From Rhodococcus sp. SMB37 (GTDB taxonomy: Bacteria; Actinomycetota; Actinomycetes; Mycobacteriales; Mycobacteriaceae), in NCBI RefSeq assembly GCF_004345605.1, contig NZ_SLVY01000002.1, positions 372,001 through 436,000 on the forward strand: 64,000 nucleotides of DNA, in the 5' to 3' direction. The notes beneath the pieces were generated by a model. It saw only the letters and a program-made list of their open reading frames with translations. It was not told the DNA's origin and ran no database searches. Shown here piece after piece: positions 28,677-37,045 of the stretch; position 1 is the first letter of the stretch, and each line of letters opens with the position of its first letter. The translations under genes were made by a program, and so were the position numbers.

Positions 28677-29585
28677 TCAGTACCCAGCGTTCGGCTCGAC
28701 CTGAGCGAGCAACTCCTCCCCCGCGATGAAGCGGCGTACGTTCTCTCGCAGCGTCGGCGCGAAGTTCGCAGTGAGGTGACTCCGGGTGTTGGCGATGTGC
28801 GGGGTGATCACCACATTGTCGAGAGCCCACAGCAGGTGGCCGTCGGGCAAGGGCTCGGGATCGGTCACATCGAGCACCGCACCGGCGATCTTCCCCGCCC
28901 GCATCGCATCGACGAGCGCGTCCGTGTCGACGAGGTTGCCGCGCGCGACGTTGACGAGCCACGCCGTGTCCGGCATCGCTTCGAGCACAGCGGCGTCGAC
29001 GAGACGATCGGTTTCTCCGGTTGCGGGCGCTGCAATCACGAAATGATCTGCCATGGACCACACTTCGGCGGTGCGAGTCGACGGCAACGTGATCTTCGCT
29101 CCGTCGACCGGGCGACCTGAACGGTTGACGGCTACCACCTCCACGCCGAGGGCGTGCAGCCGCGGGATCATGGCCCGGCCGATCCCACCGCATCCGACGA
29201 TCGCCACGGTCGATCCGTGGAGCGTCCGCACACGCGGGTCGATCTCGTCCTTCTGCCAGGTCGTCGCCGCCAGTGACGAGTGGAATTGGCGCAGTCCCAC
29301 GAGCAGACCCGCGACTGCGTACTCGGCGACATTGTCGGCATACACACCCGAGGCATTCGCCCAGATGCGCCGATCGTCGATGAGCCCCGCGCGGAAGAAC
29401 GGCTCGATACCCGCATAGGTGAGTTGTACCCAGCGGATGTGGTCGGGCAGACCCTTCGGGAAATCGTCGGGACCGCCGTCCCACACGAGGGCATCCGCGT
29501 CGTCGAGTTCGGCAAGTGTTCCCCCGCCTTCGACGATTGCAGTCGCGAGATGGTCGTCGTGCCCGGGTCCGAGATGAATGCGCAT
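28677..29585 (-). CDS. D-isomer-specific 2-hydroxyacid dehydrogenase
   Basis: NAD(P)-dependent reductase of a 2-keto acid, cytosolic. 302 aa. It has the Rossmann motif VAIVGCGGIGRAMIPRL, the catalytic Arg in VNVARGNLVDT, Glu in VTDPEPLPDGHLLW and His in VVITPHIANTR. Substrate cannot be told; glyoxylate/hydroxypyruvate reductase or a phosphoglycerate dehydrogenase-like side enzyme are both possible. ATG start at 29585. Divergent from the HNH gene. Confidence 0.88.
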   Translation of the reverse strand: MRIHLGPGHDDHLATAIVEGGGTLAELDDADALVWDGGPDDFPKGLPDHIRWVQLTYAGIEPFFRAGLIDDRRIWANASGVYADNVAEYAVAGLLVGLRQFHSSLAATTWQKDEIDPRVRTLHGSTVAIVGCGGIGRAMIPRLHALGVEVVAVNRSGRPVDGAKITLPSTRTAEVWSMADHFVIAAPATGETDRLVDAAVLEAMPDTAWLVNVARGNLVDTDALVDAMRAGKIAGAVLDVTDPEPLPDGHLLWALDNVVITPHIANTRSHLTANFAPTLRENVRRFIAGEELLAQVEPNAGY

Positions 29586-29637
29586 GGCTCGAGATTAGTG
29601 GCTTGCCGACCCGCGTGAGCGGCAACCTCGAAATAAA

Positions 29638-29653
29638 TCGAATACATATTCGA
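29638..29653. promoter_or_regulatory. LexA-like palindrome, upstream copy
   Basis: TCGAATACATATTCGA is the core of a perfect 18-base palindrome (29637-29654, eight-base arms around CA). It differs from the SOS consensus TCGAAC-N4-GTTCGA only by a symmetric C/G to T/A change. It lies between the divergent dehydrogenase and HNH genes, 29 bp (centre to centre) from a better LexA box. Confidence 0.5.
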
Positions 29654-29666
29654 TTTCTCTTGTTAT

Positions 29667-29682
29667 TCGTACTTTTGTTCGA
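29667..29682 (+). promoter_or_regulatory. LexA (SOS) box of the DUF222-HNH gene
   Basis: TCGTACTTTTGTTCGA matches TCGAAC-N4-GTTCGA at 11 of 12 positions and shares both half-sites with the dnaE2 box. It ends 12 bp before the ATG at 29695, so the transcript leader must be very short. 13E12-repeat genes in M. tuberculosis are known to carry LexA boxes. Confidence 0.75.
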
Positions 29683-29694
29683 TATTATTTCAGC

Positions 29695-30927
29695 ATGGGT
29701 GGGGAACTCTGGAAACTCGACGACACACAACTCATGGCCGAGACACTCGCCGTCTCCGCCGAAATCCACACCCTGCAGGTGCAGCGGGTGGATCTGATGA
29801 TCGCGATGTACGAACGCGACACCGTCACAGACCACGGCTACCGCAGCCCCGCACACTGGCTCGCCGCCGCAACCAACCTCGAGATCGGTGAATGCCACCG
29901 CATCGAATCACTGGCTCGCCTACTGCGACTCGAACCGGAAGTGCGCACAGCCTATTCATCCGGCTTACTCGATGCGGAGAAAGCCCGCCAGATCGCCTAC
30001 TTCTGCCAGCACTACCCCCGCACCATGAACCCCTGCGACTTCGACAAAGCCCGCACCATCCTCATCGACCACGCCAGCGACAAGGTCGCCACGAAAGCCA
30101 CCGTCCGCGCCCTGATCCACCGACTCGAACACCTCTACAGCACCGGCGACGGACCACCACCGGGTGAAGACACCACGCGCAACGAACTGTTCGTCTCCAC
30201 CACCCTGCACGGCCGTGTAGTGATCAAAGGCGACGTCGACGCCGTCACCGGAGCGCGACTACGGCATCTGCTCTCACCGCTATCAGCACCACGACCCGAA
30301 ACGAACGGCATCACAGACGACCGGCCCGCCTCGCGGCGTAACGCCGACGCCTTCGACCAACTCCTCCAGTACGTCGAAGCCGCCGGACTCGTCCCCGTCG
30401 AAGGCGGCGTGAAACCACACGTGACGATCACCGCCTCCATCACGGATCTGACCAAGAACGCTGCGGTGAAAGAACTGTTCGCCGGTTCCCCGGAATACAG
30501 GTATGCCACCGAGCCGTGGGCCGGGCCGCTGTCGATCGACACCGCCCGGATGCTCGCCTGTGATTGTCACGTCACCCGGATCCTGCTCGACGAACACGGC
30601 GTGCCGTTGGCGCACGGGCGGACGCACCGGACTGCGACGACGGCGCAACGCCGAGCGTTGGCAGTGCGAGACGGCGGATGCTCCTTTCCCGGGTGTTCGA
30701 CACCACCGGCGTGGGCGGATGCGCACCACATTGACCACTGGGTCGACGGTGGTGACACCGACCTCGACAACCTCGTGATGTTGTGCGGACATCATCACCG
30801 GTTGATGCATCACACCGAGTGGGAAGTCGAGATGACCGAATACCGTCGGCCGCAGTTCATTCCGCCCGCGAGCGTGGACCTGTTTCGGACACCGATACCG
30901 GGGAACAGACCGGATTTAGTCGTCTGA
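29695..30927 (+). CDS. DUF222 / 13E12-repeat HNH endonuclease
   Basis: 410 aa. DUF222 covers residues 15-300 (GYRSPAHWLAA, ARQIAYFCQ-type helical motif, FVSTTLHGRVVIKGDVDAVT). The C-terminal HNH domain has CSFPGCSTPP, DAHHIDHWVDGG, NLVMLCGHHHRLMH, with the paired Cys and His needed for Zn and catalysis. Members of this multicopy actinobacterial family are damage-inducible, but their substrate is unknown. The local upstream sequence is strikingly AT-rich. The start is close behind an SOS box, so ATG 29695 is plausible with a short or no leader. Confidence 0.88.
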   Translation: MGGELWKLDDTQLMAETLAVSAEIHTLQVQRVDLMIAMYERDTVTDHGYRSPAHWLAAATNLEIGECHRIESLARLLRLEPEVRTAYSSGLLDAEKARQIAYFCQHYPRTMNPCDFDKARTILIDHASDKVATKATVRALIHRLEHLYSTGDGPPPGEDTTRNELFVSTTLHGRVVIKGDVDAVTGARLRHLLSPLSAPRPETNGITDDRPASRRNADAFDQLLQYVEAAGLVPVEGGVKPHVTITASITDLTKNAAVKELFAGSPEYRYATEPWAGPLSIDTARMLACDCHVTRILLDEHGVPLAHGRTHRTATTAQRRALAVRDGGCSFPGCSTPPAWADAHHIDHWVDGGDTDLDNLVMLCGHHHRLMHHTEWEVEMTEYRRPQFIPPASVDLFRTPIPGNRPDLVV

Positions 30928-30948
30928 CCCACACGCAAAGAGAACCGA

Positions 30949-31008
30949 GAGAACACAGCCACCGTCACCAGGGCACTCGTGTGTCCTGGCGACGGTGTAG
31001 TGGTTCTC
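30949..31008 (+). terminator. Long imperfect hairpin after the HNH gene
   Basis: Nested inverted repeats GAGAAC...GTTCTC, CACCGTC/GACGGTG and CCAGG/CCTGG surround a short loop. No T run follows. It probably ends the HNH transcript and insulates it from the multicopper oxidase gene. Confidence 0.6.
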
Positions 31009-31020
31009 CCCCATCCGGAA

Positions 31021-31039
31021 ATCAGGTTCCACACCTGAT
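31021..31039. promoter_or_regulatory. 19-bp palindrome before the multicopper oxidase
   Basis: ATCAGGTTCCACACCTGAT has perfect seven-base arms (ATCAGGT/ACCTGAT) around five bases, 34 bp before the GTG start. Size and position suit a dimeric regulator, probably metal- or redox-responsive. It does not match the CueR or TACCC-N5-GGGTA copper motifs, so the regulator is unknown. Confidence 0.4.
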
Positions 31040-31073
31040 GTGTACACACTGCCCGACGACCAGGATCGAACAC

Positions 31074-32630
31074 GTGAAATTACTCGGGCGGATCGTGGCG
31101 ACCCTGTTCGCCATCGGCGCGACGCTGATTCTCGGCGTGGCAGGTGCCGGACTCTACTTCTGGAACACAACCGCGATCGACACGACGGGCCAGGTGACAT
31201 TCGACCGGCCGTTGCAGATTCCGCCGATCGCCGAAAGCACGGTCGCGGAAGACGGAACCAGGGTGTTCGACCTGACGATGCAACGGGGCACCAGCGACCT
31301 CGGGCACGGGCCCGATACGCAGACCTGGGGTGTGAACGGCGACTATCTCGGCCCGACTCTGCGGGCGACACGCGGCGAGAACGTCCGGGTGAATGTGAGA
31401 AACGAGGTCGGCGAGACGAGCACGCTGCACTGGCACGGGATGCACCTTCCCGCCGCGATGGACGGTGGTCCTCACCAGAACGTCGAACCCGGCGCCACAT
31501 GGTCTCCGCAGTGGACGATCGACCAGCCAGCCGCCACGCTCTGGTACCACCCGCACCTTCACGGCTCCACCGCGTCGCACGTTTACCGTGGGCTCGCGGG
31601 ACTGTTCCTACTCGATGAGCAGGACGGCCCCGGACTTCCCGACGAGTATGGAGTCGACGACATCCCGGTCATTGTGCAGGACAAGAAGTTCGATGGCACG
31701 CAGCTCGACGAGGACGGCGCGATATTCGCCAACGTCGGAATCCTCGGCGACGAGATTCTCGTCAACGGCACTCCCGGCACGTTCCTGGACGTGACCACCG
31801 AACGTGTCCGGCTGCGCCTGCTCAACGCGTCGAACGCACGAATCTACAACTTCTCGTTCGACACGGGTCTGTCGTTCGATCTGGTCGGTACCGACGGCGG
31901 GCTGCTGGAATCACCTGTCGCGCTCCGCAGCCTCCAGCTCTCGCCCGGCGAACGAGCAGAGATCGTGGTCGAGGCGCCGGCGGGAACCCGGAATGTACTC
32001 CGCAGCACCCCGCCCGATCTGCGCGCCGACTTCTGGCAAACCCGATTCTCGGGCGGCGACGACAGCGTCGACGTTCTCGAACTCCGCGCCGCCGACACTC
32101 TCGAAACGAACGAGATGGTCCCGGCACGGCTCGCAACGCTGGAGGATCTCGGCGAGCCGACCGTCACACGCACCTTCGACCTCACGAGCTCGACCGAGAT
32201 CAACAACCGCGAGATGGACATGAATCGGATCGACGAGGTCGTCGTCGCCGGCACCACCGAGCTGTGGGAAGTCACCAACATCAGCGGGATGGTCCACAAC
32301 TTCCACGTCCACGACGTGCAGTTCCAGGTCGTCGAGGCGACCGGTATGCCTACCGACCATCCGACGCTGACCGGTCGGAAGGACACCGTCTACGTACCGC
32401 CCGGCGCCACAGTGCGACTGCTCATGCGATTCGACGACCACACCGACCCCAACGTTCCGTACATGTACCACTGCCATCTGCTCCGGCACGAGGACGACGG
32501 CATGATGGGTCAGTTCGTGGTCGTCGGCGCCGAGGAAGTCGACCAGGTGGGAGTCCTGTCCGTCCACTCGGCCCACATCGGCGACGGACACAACGGCGAG
32601 AACCACAGCGGAGAGGGCCACACCGGGTAG
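31074..32630 (+). CDS. Membrane-anchored multicopper oxidase
   Basis: 518 aa. An N-terminal hydrophobic helix (residues 5-30) either anchors it or acts as a signal, placing the enzyme outside the membrane. Three cupredoxin domains are present. All copper ligands are visible: LHWHGMH, WYHPHLHGS, HNFHVHDVQF and YHCHLLRHEDDGMM, the last holding the type 1 Cys, His and Met. The C-terminus is His-rich (SAHIGDGHNGENHSGEGH), a likely metal-loading tail. Likely role is copper tolerance (cuprous oxidase, like MmcO or CotA types) or phenol oxidation. Start GTG 31074 has AGGA upstream. Confidence 0.88.
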   Translation: MKLLGRIVATLFAIGATLILGVAGAGLYFWNTTAIDTTGQVTFDRPLQIPPIAESTVAEDGTRVFDLTMQRGTSDLGHGPDTQTWGVNGDYLGPTLRATRGENVRVNVRNEVGETSTLHWHGMHLPAAMDGGPHQNVEPGATWSPQWTIDQPAATLWYHPHLHGSTASHVYRGLAGLFLLDEQDGPGLPDEYGVDDIPVIVQDKKFDGTQLDEDGAIFANVGILGDEILVNGTPGTFLDVTTERVRLRLLNASNARIYNFSFDTGLSFDLVGTDGGLLESPVALRSLQLSPGERAEIVVEAPAGTRNVLRSTPPDLRADFWQTRFSGGDDSVDVLELRAADTLETNEMVPARLATLEDLGEPTVTRTFDLTSSTEINNREMDMNRIDEVVVAGTTELWEVTNISGMVHNFHVHDVQFQVVEATGMPTDHPTLTGRKDTVYVPPGATVRLLMRFDDHTDPNVPYMYHCHLLRHEDDGMMGQFVVVGAEEVDQVGVLSVHSAHIGDGHNGENHSGEGHTG

Positions 32631-32917
32631 CCGGGTGTGCGCCTCGTCGCACGACTCGGCGCACGGAATAGATCCTCGTGCGACCGCGTTGACCCATTCG
32701 GATCGGCGCGTCGCGTACGCCCCGGAGCCAATGTGAATTGCCTTCGTGGAATACCGTCCGGCTGGAACCACGTTGCGCCCCGTGCCGTGAGGCATCCGGC
32801 GCGTCGGTCCACCTTCCTTGTCGCCCAGCCCCGCTTCCCACCCACACCGAGGACCACCCGGGTCCTGCTCGCGATTACAGTTGCCGTTCGGCAACATCGA
32901 GCAGACCGGGAGTACGT

Positions 32918-35041
32918 ATGAATCGTTGGGCCGAGATCGTCGTGACGAGAAGCCGGTGGGTCCTCGCCCTCGTCCTGCTCGTCGTTCTCGTTGCAGGAGC
33001 ATGGGGCATCGGCGTCTTCGGCAAGCTGTCCAGCGCCGGGTACTACGTCGCCGACAGCGAAGCCATGCAGGCCCAGCAGATCATCTACGACACATTCGGG
33101 TCGCAGACAGCCGACATCATCGCGATGTACACCGCGCCCGAGGGCAGCACCGTCGACGACATCCGGCCCGACATCGAGCAGACACTCGCCGCGTTCGACG
33201 AGCAGTACCCGTCCGAGGCCATCACGACCTATTGGACGGCACCTTCACCGACGGATCAGCTGTTGCTCTCGACAGACGGGCAAAGCGTGGCGGCAACCAT
33301 CACGCTCGGCACGAACTCGGGCGTGACGTCGGCAGACTTCCGGTCGGCCCTCGACAAACTCGAGGTACCCGGCATCGAGTCGCAGTTCGCGGGCAACACC
33401 GTCGTTTCCATCGATTTCACCCACACCCTCGAGCGTGATCTCATCAAGGCCGAGGCGATCGCGATTCCGATCACGCTCATCCTGCTCGTCTTCATCTTCG
33501 GCGGTGTCGTGGCCGCGGCCGTCCCCGTCTTCGTCGGGGTCCTGGCCATCTTCTCCTCTCTCGCGACGCTGCGCCTGCTGTCGACGGTCACCGAGGTCTC
33601 GTCGTACGCGCTCAACATCACGTCGCTCATCGGTCTGGGTCTGGCGATCGACTACGGCCTGTTCATCGTCAGCCGATACCGCGAGGAACTCGCATCCGGA
33701 TCGGACCCTGCCGCCGCGACGAAACGAACGATGCTGACCGCGGGCCGCACCGTGATGTTCTCAGCGGCTCTGCTCATCTGCGCGTTCGCGGGCATGCTCG
33801 TGTTCCCGCAGGCGGTGCTCCGGTCGCTCGGCCTCGGAGCGATGGCTTCGGTGTTCAGTGCGGCCGTCCTGTCGCTGACTGCGGTGCCGGCCGTGTTGGC
33901 GCTCCTCGGGCACCGCATCAACGCGTGGACCTGGGACCGCGAAGCCTCGACGCGCAGCGAGGCTCGGGCACGCAAGTTCTGGGGCGGTGTCGTACGCAAG
34001 GTCATGAAGCGACCCGCCGTCATCGCGATCGCCATCACCGCGGGCTTGTTGTTCCTCGCCACCCCGGTCTTCCAGGCCCAGTTCGGCGAAGTCGAGTACA
34101 CCGCGTTGCCCAAGAACAGTGCCGCGCGCGCAGCGACCCAGACGCTTCTCGATGAATTCCCGAGCACGGGCAACGGCCCGACGCTCGTGCTGCGCGACGA
34201 AGGCGGGCAGAGTACCGACTCCGATGCCATCCGCACGGTGTCGCGTGAGGTCGCCGGCATCGACGGGATCTCACAGGTCGTCACTGTCGGACAGCAGGAC
34301 GACGTCGCCGTGGTGCAGGCCGTCTACGCGCAGGGTGTGGACGGTACCGACCGGGCCAGTGAGATAACCGACGAACTGCGGACAATCCCAGTCCCGGACG
34401 GCACGGAACTGCTCGTCGGCGGCGGCCGGGCACTCGTCGACGACGCCAATACGGCAGTCTCCGATGCACTGCCGTGGATGGTCCTGATCATGGTTGTCTC
34501 GACCCTGATCCTGCTGTTCCTCGCATTCGGGTCGGTGGTGCTGCCGATCAAAGCGGTGCTGATGGCAGGCCTGAGTCTCGCCGCGACCTTCGGGGTGCTC
34601 ACCTGGGTGTTCCAAATCGGGCACGGGGCGTCACTGATCGGTGTGGTGCCCAACGAACTGGAGCCGACATTCGTCGTGCTGATACTCGCCGTGGTGTTCG
34701 GTCTGTCCACCGATTACGAGGTGTTCCTGATGTCGCGCATGGTCGAAGCGCGCGCGGCGGGAGCGACGACGGAAGAAGCAGTCGAGTACGGCATCGCGCG
34801 CACCGGACGTGTGGTCACGTCCGCAGCCTTGCTGCTGATCGTGGTGACCGGCGCGTTCACCATCTCAGGATTGTCGATCATGCGATTCCTCGGTGTCGGC
34901 ATGATCATCGCCCTGGTCATCGATGCGACCGTCGTGCGCATGCTGCTGGTGCCGTCGCTGATCAAACTGATGGGCGAAGCAAACTGGTGGGCTCCGCAGT
35001 GGATGAAGAGGATCCACGAGAAGGTCGGGCTCGGTCACTGA
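32918..35041 (+). CDS. MMPL-family RND transporter
   Basis: 707 aa, twelve predicted transmembrane helices in two halves, each with a large extracytoplasmic loop (residues 45-170 and about 370-500). The proton-relay Asp-Tyr pairs are GLAIDYGLFIVSRYR and GLSTDYEVFLMSRM. ATG 32918 is preceded by GGGAG at six bases. It is shorter than MmpL3 and lacks the long C-terminal tail, so it resembles small actinobacterial MMPL exporters. The substrate could be a lipid or a toxic compound. About 287 bp after the oxidase gene hold no gene I can support. Confidence 0.88.
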   Translation: MNRWAEIVVTRSRWVLALVLLVVLVAGAWGIGVFGKLSSAGYYVADSEAMQAQQIIYDTFGSQTADIIAMYTAPEGSTVDDIRPDIEQTLAAFDEQYPSEAITTYWTAPSPTDQLLLSTDGQSVAATITLGTNSGVTSADFRSALDKLEVPGIESQFAGNTVVSIDFTHTLERDLIKAEAIAIPITLILLVFIFGGVVAAAVPVFVGVLAIFSSLATLRLLSTVTEVSSYALNITSLIGLGLAIDYGLFIVSRYREELASGSDPAAATKRTMLTAGRTVMFSAALLICAFAGMLVFPQAVLRSLGLGAMASVFSAAVLSLTAVPAVLALLGHRINAWTWDREASTRSEARARKFWGGVVRKVMKRPAVIAIAITAGLLFLATPVFQAQFGEVEYTALPKNSAARAATQTLLDEFPSTGNGPTLVLRDEGGQSTDSDAIRTVSREVAGIDGISQVVTVGQQDDVAVVQAVYAQGVDGTDRASEITDELRTIPVPDGTELLVGGGRALVDDANTAVSDALPWMVLIMVVSTLILLFLAFGSVVLPIKAVLMAGLSLAATFGVLTWVFQIGHGASLIGVVPNELEPTFVVLILAVVFGLSTDYEVFLMSRMVEARAAGATTEEAVEYGIARTGRVVTSAALLLIVVTGAFTISGLSIMRFLGVGMIIALVIDATVVRMLLVPSLIKLMGEANWWAPQWMKRIHEKVGLGH

Positions 35042-35048
35042 CCACCCG

Positions 35049-36236
35049 TCAATTCAGCGGGTAGTCGGGCACGCTGTCGTCGGTGGCGAACAGATCGGTC
35101 GCGCGCATCATCGTGTGGAAGAGCGTCCGGTTGGCGAAGGTGAGGTCGCGTAGGCGTATCCGCAGCCGTGAGGGAGGGGCCAGGAACGGGCCGGCACTAC
35201 CGCGACGCGCGACCGCGGTCAGTGATCGCATCCGCTGGTCGTACGCGGCGAATGCCGCGACGTGGTCGTCGCCCGCAGCGACGAGTTCACCGGCTAGGAC
35301 GTAGGCACCGACCATCGCGAGTCCGGTTCCGAATCCGCCGAGCGTGTTGGCGTACCCGGAGTCGCCGACGAGCGCGACACGGCTACGAGTGAACGAGGTC
35401 ATCGTGGTGCGGGCCAGTTCGTCGAGATAGAAGTCGTCGGCGGCGAGGGCTGCGTCGAGCATGGCAGGTACCCGCCAGCCGGCACCGCGGAAGTGCCGGG
35501 CAAGGAACTCCTTCTGCGTGCGCACGTCGCCCCGGTCGTAGCCCGGCACGTCGGGATCGGCGCGGAAGACGAACATCTGCGAGGCCTTCGGTCCGCCGAG
35601 CGTCGCGAACCGGCCGGGTTCGTTGTAGCCGTATCCGACGGTTCGCCCGTCAGGCAGCAGGGTGACCAGATCGTCCGTCGACATGTCTCCGTTGACGACA
35701 ACGTAGTGATAGCCGAGCCGGCGCAGGTGGTCGGTCTCCGGTCCGAAAGCCAGGGCTCGAACTTCGGAGTGGATTCCGTCGGCGCCGACGACCAGGTCGA
35801 AACGGTCGTCGTGGCCGTGTGCAAACGAGACCGCGACCCCACCGGCGTCCTCGTTCAATGCGACGATCTCGTCGTCGAAGACGAATCCGGACTGCTGTGC
35901 GGCGTGCTCGTGGAGCAGTGAGGCGAGGTCGCCGCGAAGGATCTCGACGTCGCCGCCGATGAACTCGCCGGGCATCACTGCCTTGATGCGCCCGTCGGCA
36001 TCGACCAACCGGATGTCGGTCTTCGGCGTCTGCGCGGCCAGCACTGCGTCCATGACGCCCATCCGCTCGAGTACGCGGCGGTGGGTGCGCCCTTTGAAGT
36101 CGACCGCCTGCCCGCCGGGCCGTACGGCCGGCGCCCGTTCGACAACGGTGACCTCGTATCCGTTGCGTCCGAGCAACAGTGCCAACGCTGGTCCGGCGAT
36201 GCTCGCTCCGGAGATCAGTACCTTGCGTGAAGACAT
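35049..36236 (-). CDS. FAD-dependent monooxygenase (TetX/PHBH-like)
   Basis: 395 aa flavoprotein hydroxylase, cytosolic. The N-terminal dinucleotide fold is VLISGASIAGPALALLLGRN, a GxGxxG variant. The central FDLVVGADGIHSEVR is the DG motif, and VALVGDSGYANTLGGFGTGL carries the GD motif with ribityl contacts. The start ATG 36236 has AGGAG six bases ahead. Divergent from a TetR regulator over an 81-bp operator region, so it is probably the regulated target. Substrate unknown: an aromatic compound or antibiotic. Confidence 0.88.
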   Translation of the reverse strand: MSSRKVLISGASIAGPALALLLGRNGYEVTVVERAPAVRPGGQAVDFKGRTHRRVLERMGVMDAVLAAQTPKTDIRLVDADGRIKAVMPGEFIGGDVEILRGDLASLLHEHAAQQSGFVFDDEIVALNEDAGGVAVSFAHGHDDRFDLVVGADGIHSEVRALAFGPETDHLRRLGYHYVVVNGDMSTDDLVTLLPDGRTVGYGYNEPGRFATLGGPKASQMFVFRADPDVPGYDRGDVRTQKEFLARHFRGAGWRVPAMLDAALAADDFYLDELARTTMTSFTRSRVALVGDSGYANTLGGFGTGLAMVGAYVLAGELVAAGDDHVAAFAAYDQRMRSLTAVARRGSAGPFLAPPSRLRIRLRDLTFANRTLFHTMMRATDLFATDDSVPDYPLN

Positions 36237-36250
36237 GACACTCCTAAATT

Positions 36251-36291
36251 GCGTCCAATAGACGCTTTTAAAAGTAGCGTACGGTAGACGC
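36251..36291. promoter_or_regulatory. Paired TetR operators between monooxygenase and regulator
   Basis: GCGTC-CAATA-GACGC (36251-36265) is a perfect inverted repeat. GCGTA-CGGTA-GACGC (36277-36291) is a one-mismatch copy 26 bp further on. Both sit midway between the divergent start codons at 36236 and 36318, the expected place for TetR-family autoregulation and control of the monooxygenase. Confidence 0.65.
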
Positions 36292-36317
36292 AGTTTCAAG
36301 GCTCGACGGGAGGAACC

Positions 36318-37043
36318 ATGTCCGAGACAGCGTCCGAGCCAGGGAGTACGGCGTCCCTGACGGAGTCCCTCTGGCCCGATCCTCCGCGCACCAAACGCGG
36401 CCCGAAACCCCGCCTGACCCGCGACGAGATCGTTTCCGCCGCAGCCGCGACCGCCGATACCGACGGGATCGATGCCGTCACGATGCAGCGGGTCGCCGAC
36501 GCACTGGGCGTCGCGAAGATGAGCCTGTACCGGTACGTACCGGGCAAGACCGAACTCGTCGCACTCGCCCTCGACCACACCCTCGGCAACCCGCCTACAC
36601 TTCGATCCGGCTCATGGCGCGACAGACTGCGCGGGTGGGCGATCGCGCTACACCGATGCATGAGCACCCATCCGTGGTCGCTCGACATCACCGTCGGCAC
36701 GCGCATCCCCGGTCCACACGAACTCGCCTGGTTCGAGGAAGGACTCCTGGCGCTGCGGGAAACACCGCTGGACGGGTCTCAACGCCTCGACGTCCTCGCC
36801 ATGCTCACCTTCCACGTACGTGGAAGTGCGCAGCAGAGATCAGGTAGCGATCGGCCCGAGGCCGAACTCGCCGAACTTCTCGGACCCGTACTCGCCACCC
36901 ACAGCGATCGGTTTCCCGAGACGGCGGCGGCGTTCGCGGATCCCATCGGCAGGACGCGGCGCGACGATGCATTCTCGTTCGGTCTCGACCGAATCCTCGA
37001 CGGCGTCGCGACGCTGATCGCAGAGGGAACCCACTCTGGATAG
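36318..37043 (+). CDS. TetR-family transcriptional regulator
   Basis: 241 aa. The N-terminal helix-turn-helix spans residues 33-80: LTRDEIVSAAAATADTDGID, then MQRVADALGVAKMSLYRYV. The C-terminal ligand domain is of the TetR_C type (SWRDRLRGWAIALHRCMSTH). It has an unusually long, Pro/Ser-rich N-terminal arm of about 30 residues. It probably represses itself and the divergent monooxygenase through the GCGTC-N5-GACGC sites. Ends three bases before the convergent Suc_Fer gene. Confidence 0.9.
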   Translation: MSETASEPGSTASLTESLWPDPPRTKRGPKPRLTRDEIVSAAAATADTDGIDAVTMQRVADALGVAKMSLYRYVPGKTELVALALDHTLGNPPTLRSGSWRDRLRGWAIALHRCMSTHPWSLDITVGTRIPGPHELAWFEEGLLALRETPLDGSQRLDVLAMLTFHVRGSAQQRSGSDRPEAELAELLGPVLATHSDRFPETAAAFADPIGRTRRDDAFSFGLDRILDGVATLIAEGTHSG

Positions 37044-37045
37044 AG

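Noticed and set aside
32631-32917. Possible small genes between the multicopper oxidase and the MMPL transporter
   Set aside because: Frames are short, without ribosome sites or recognisable patterns.
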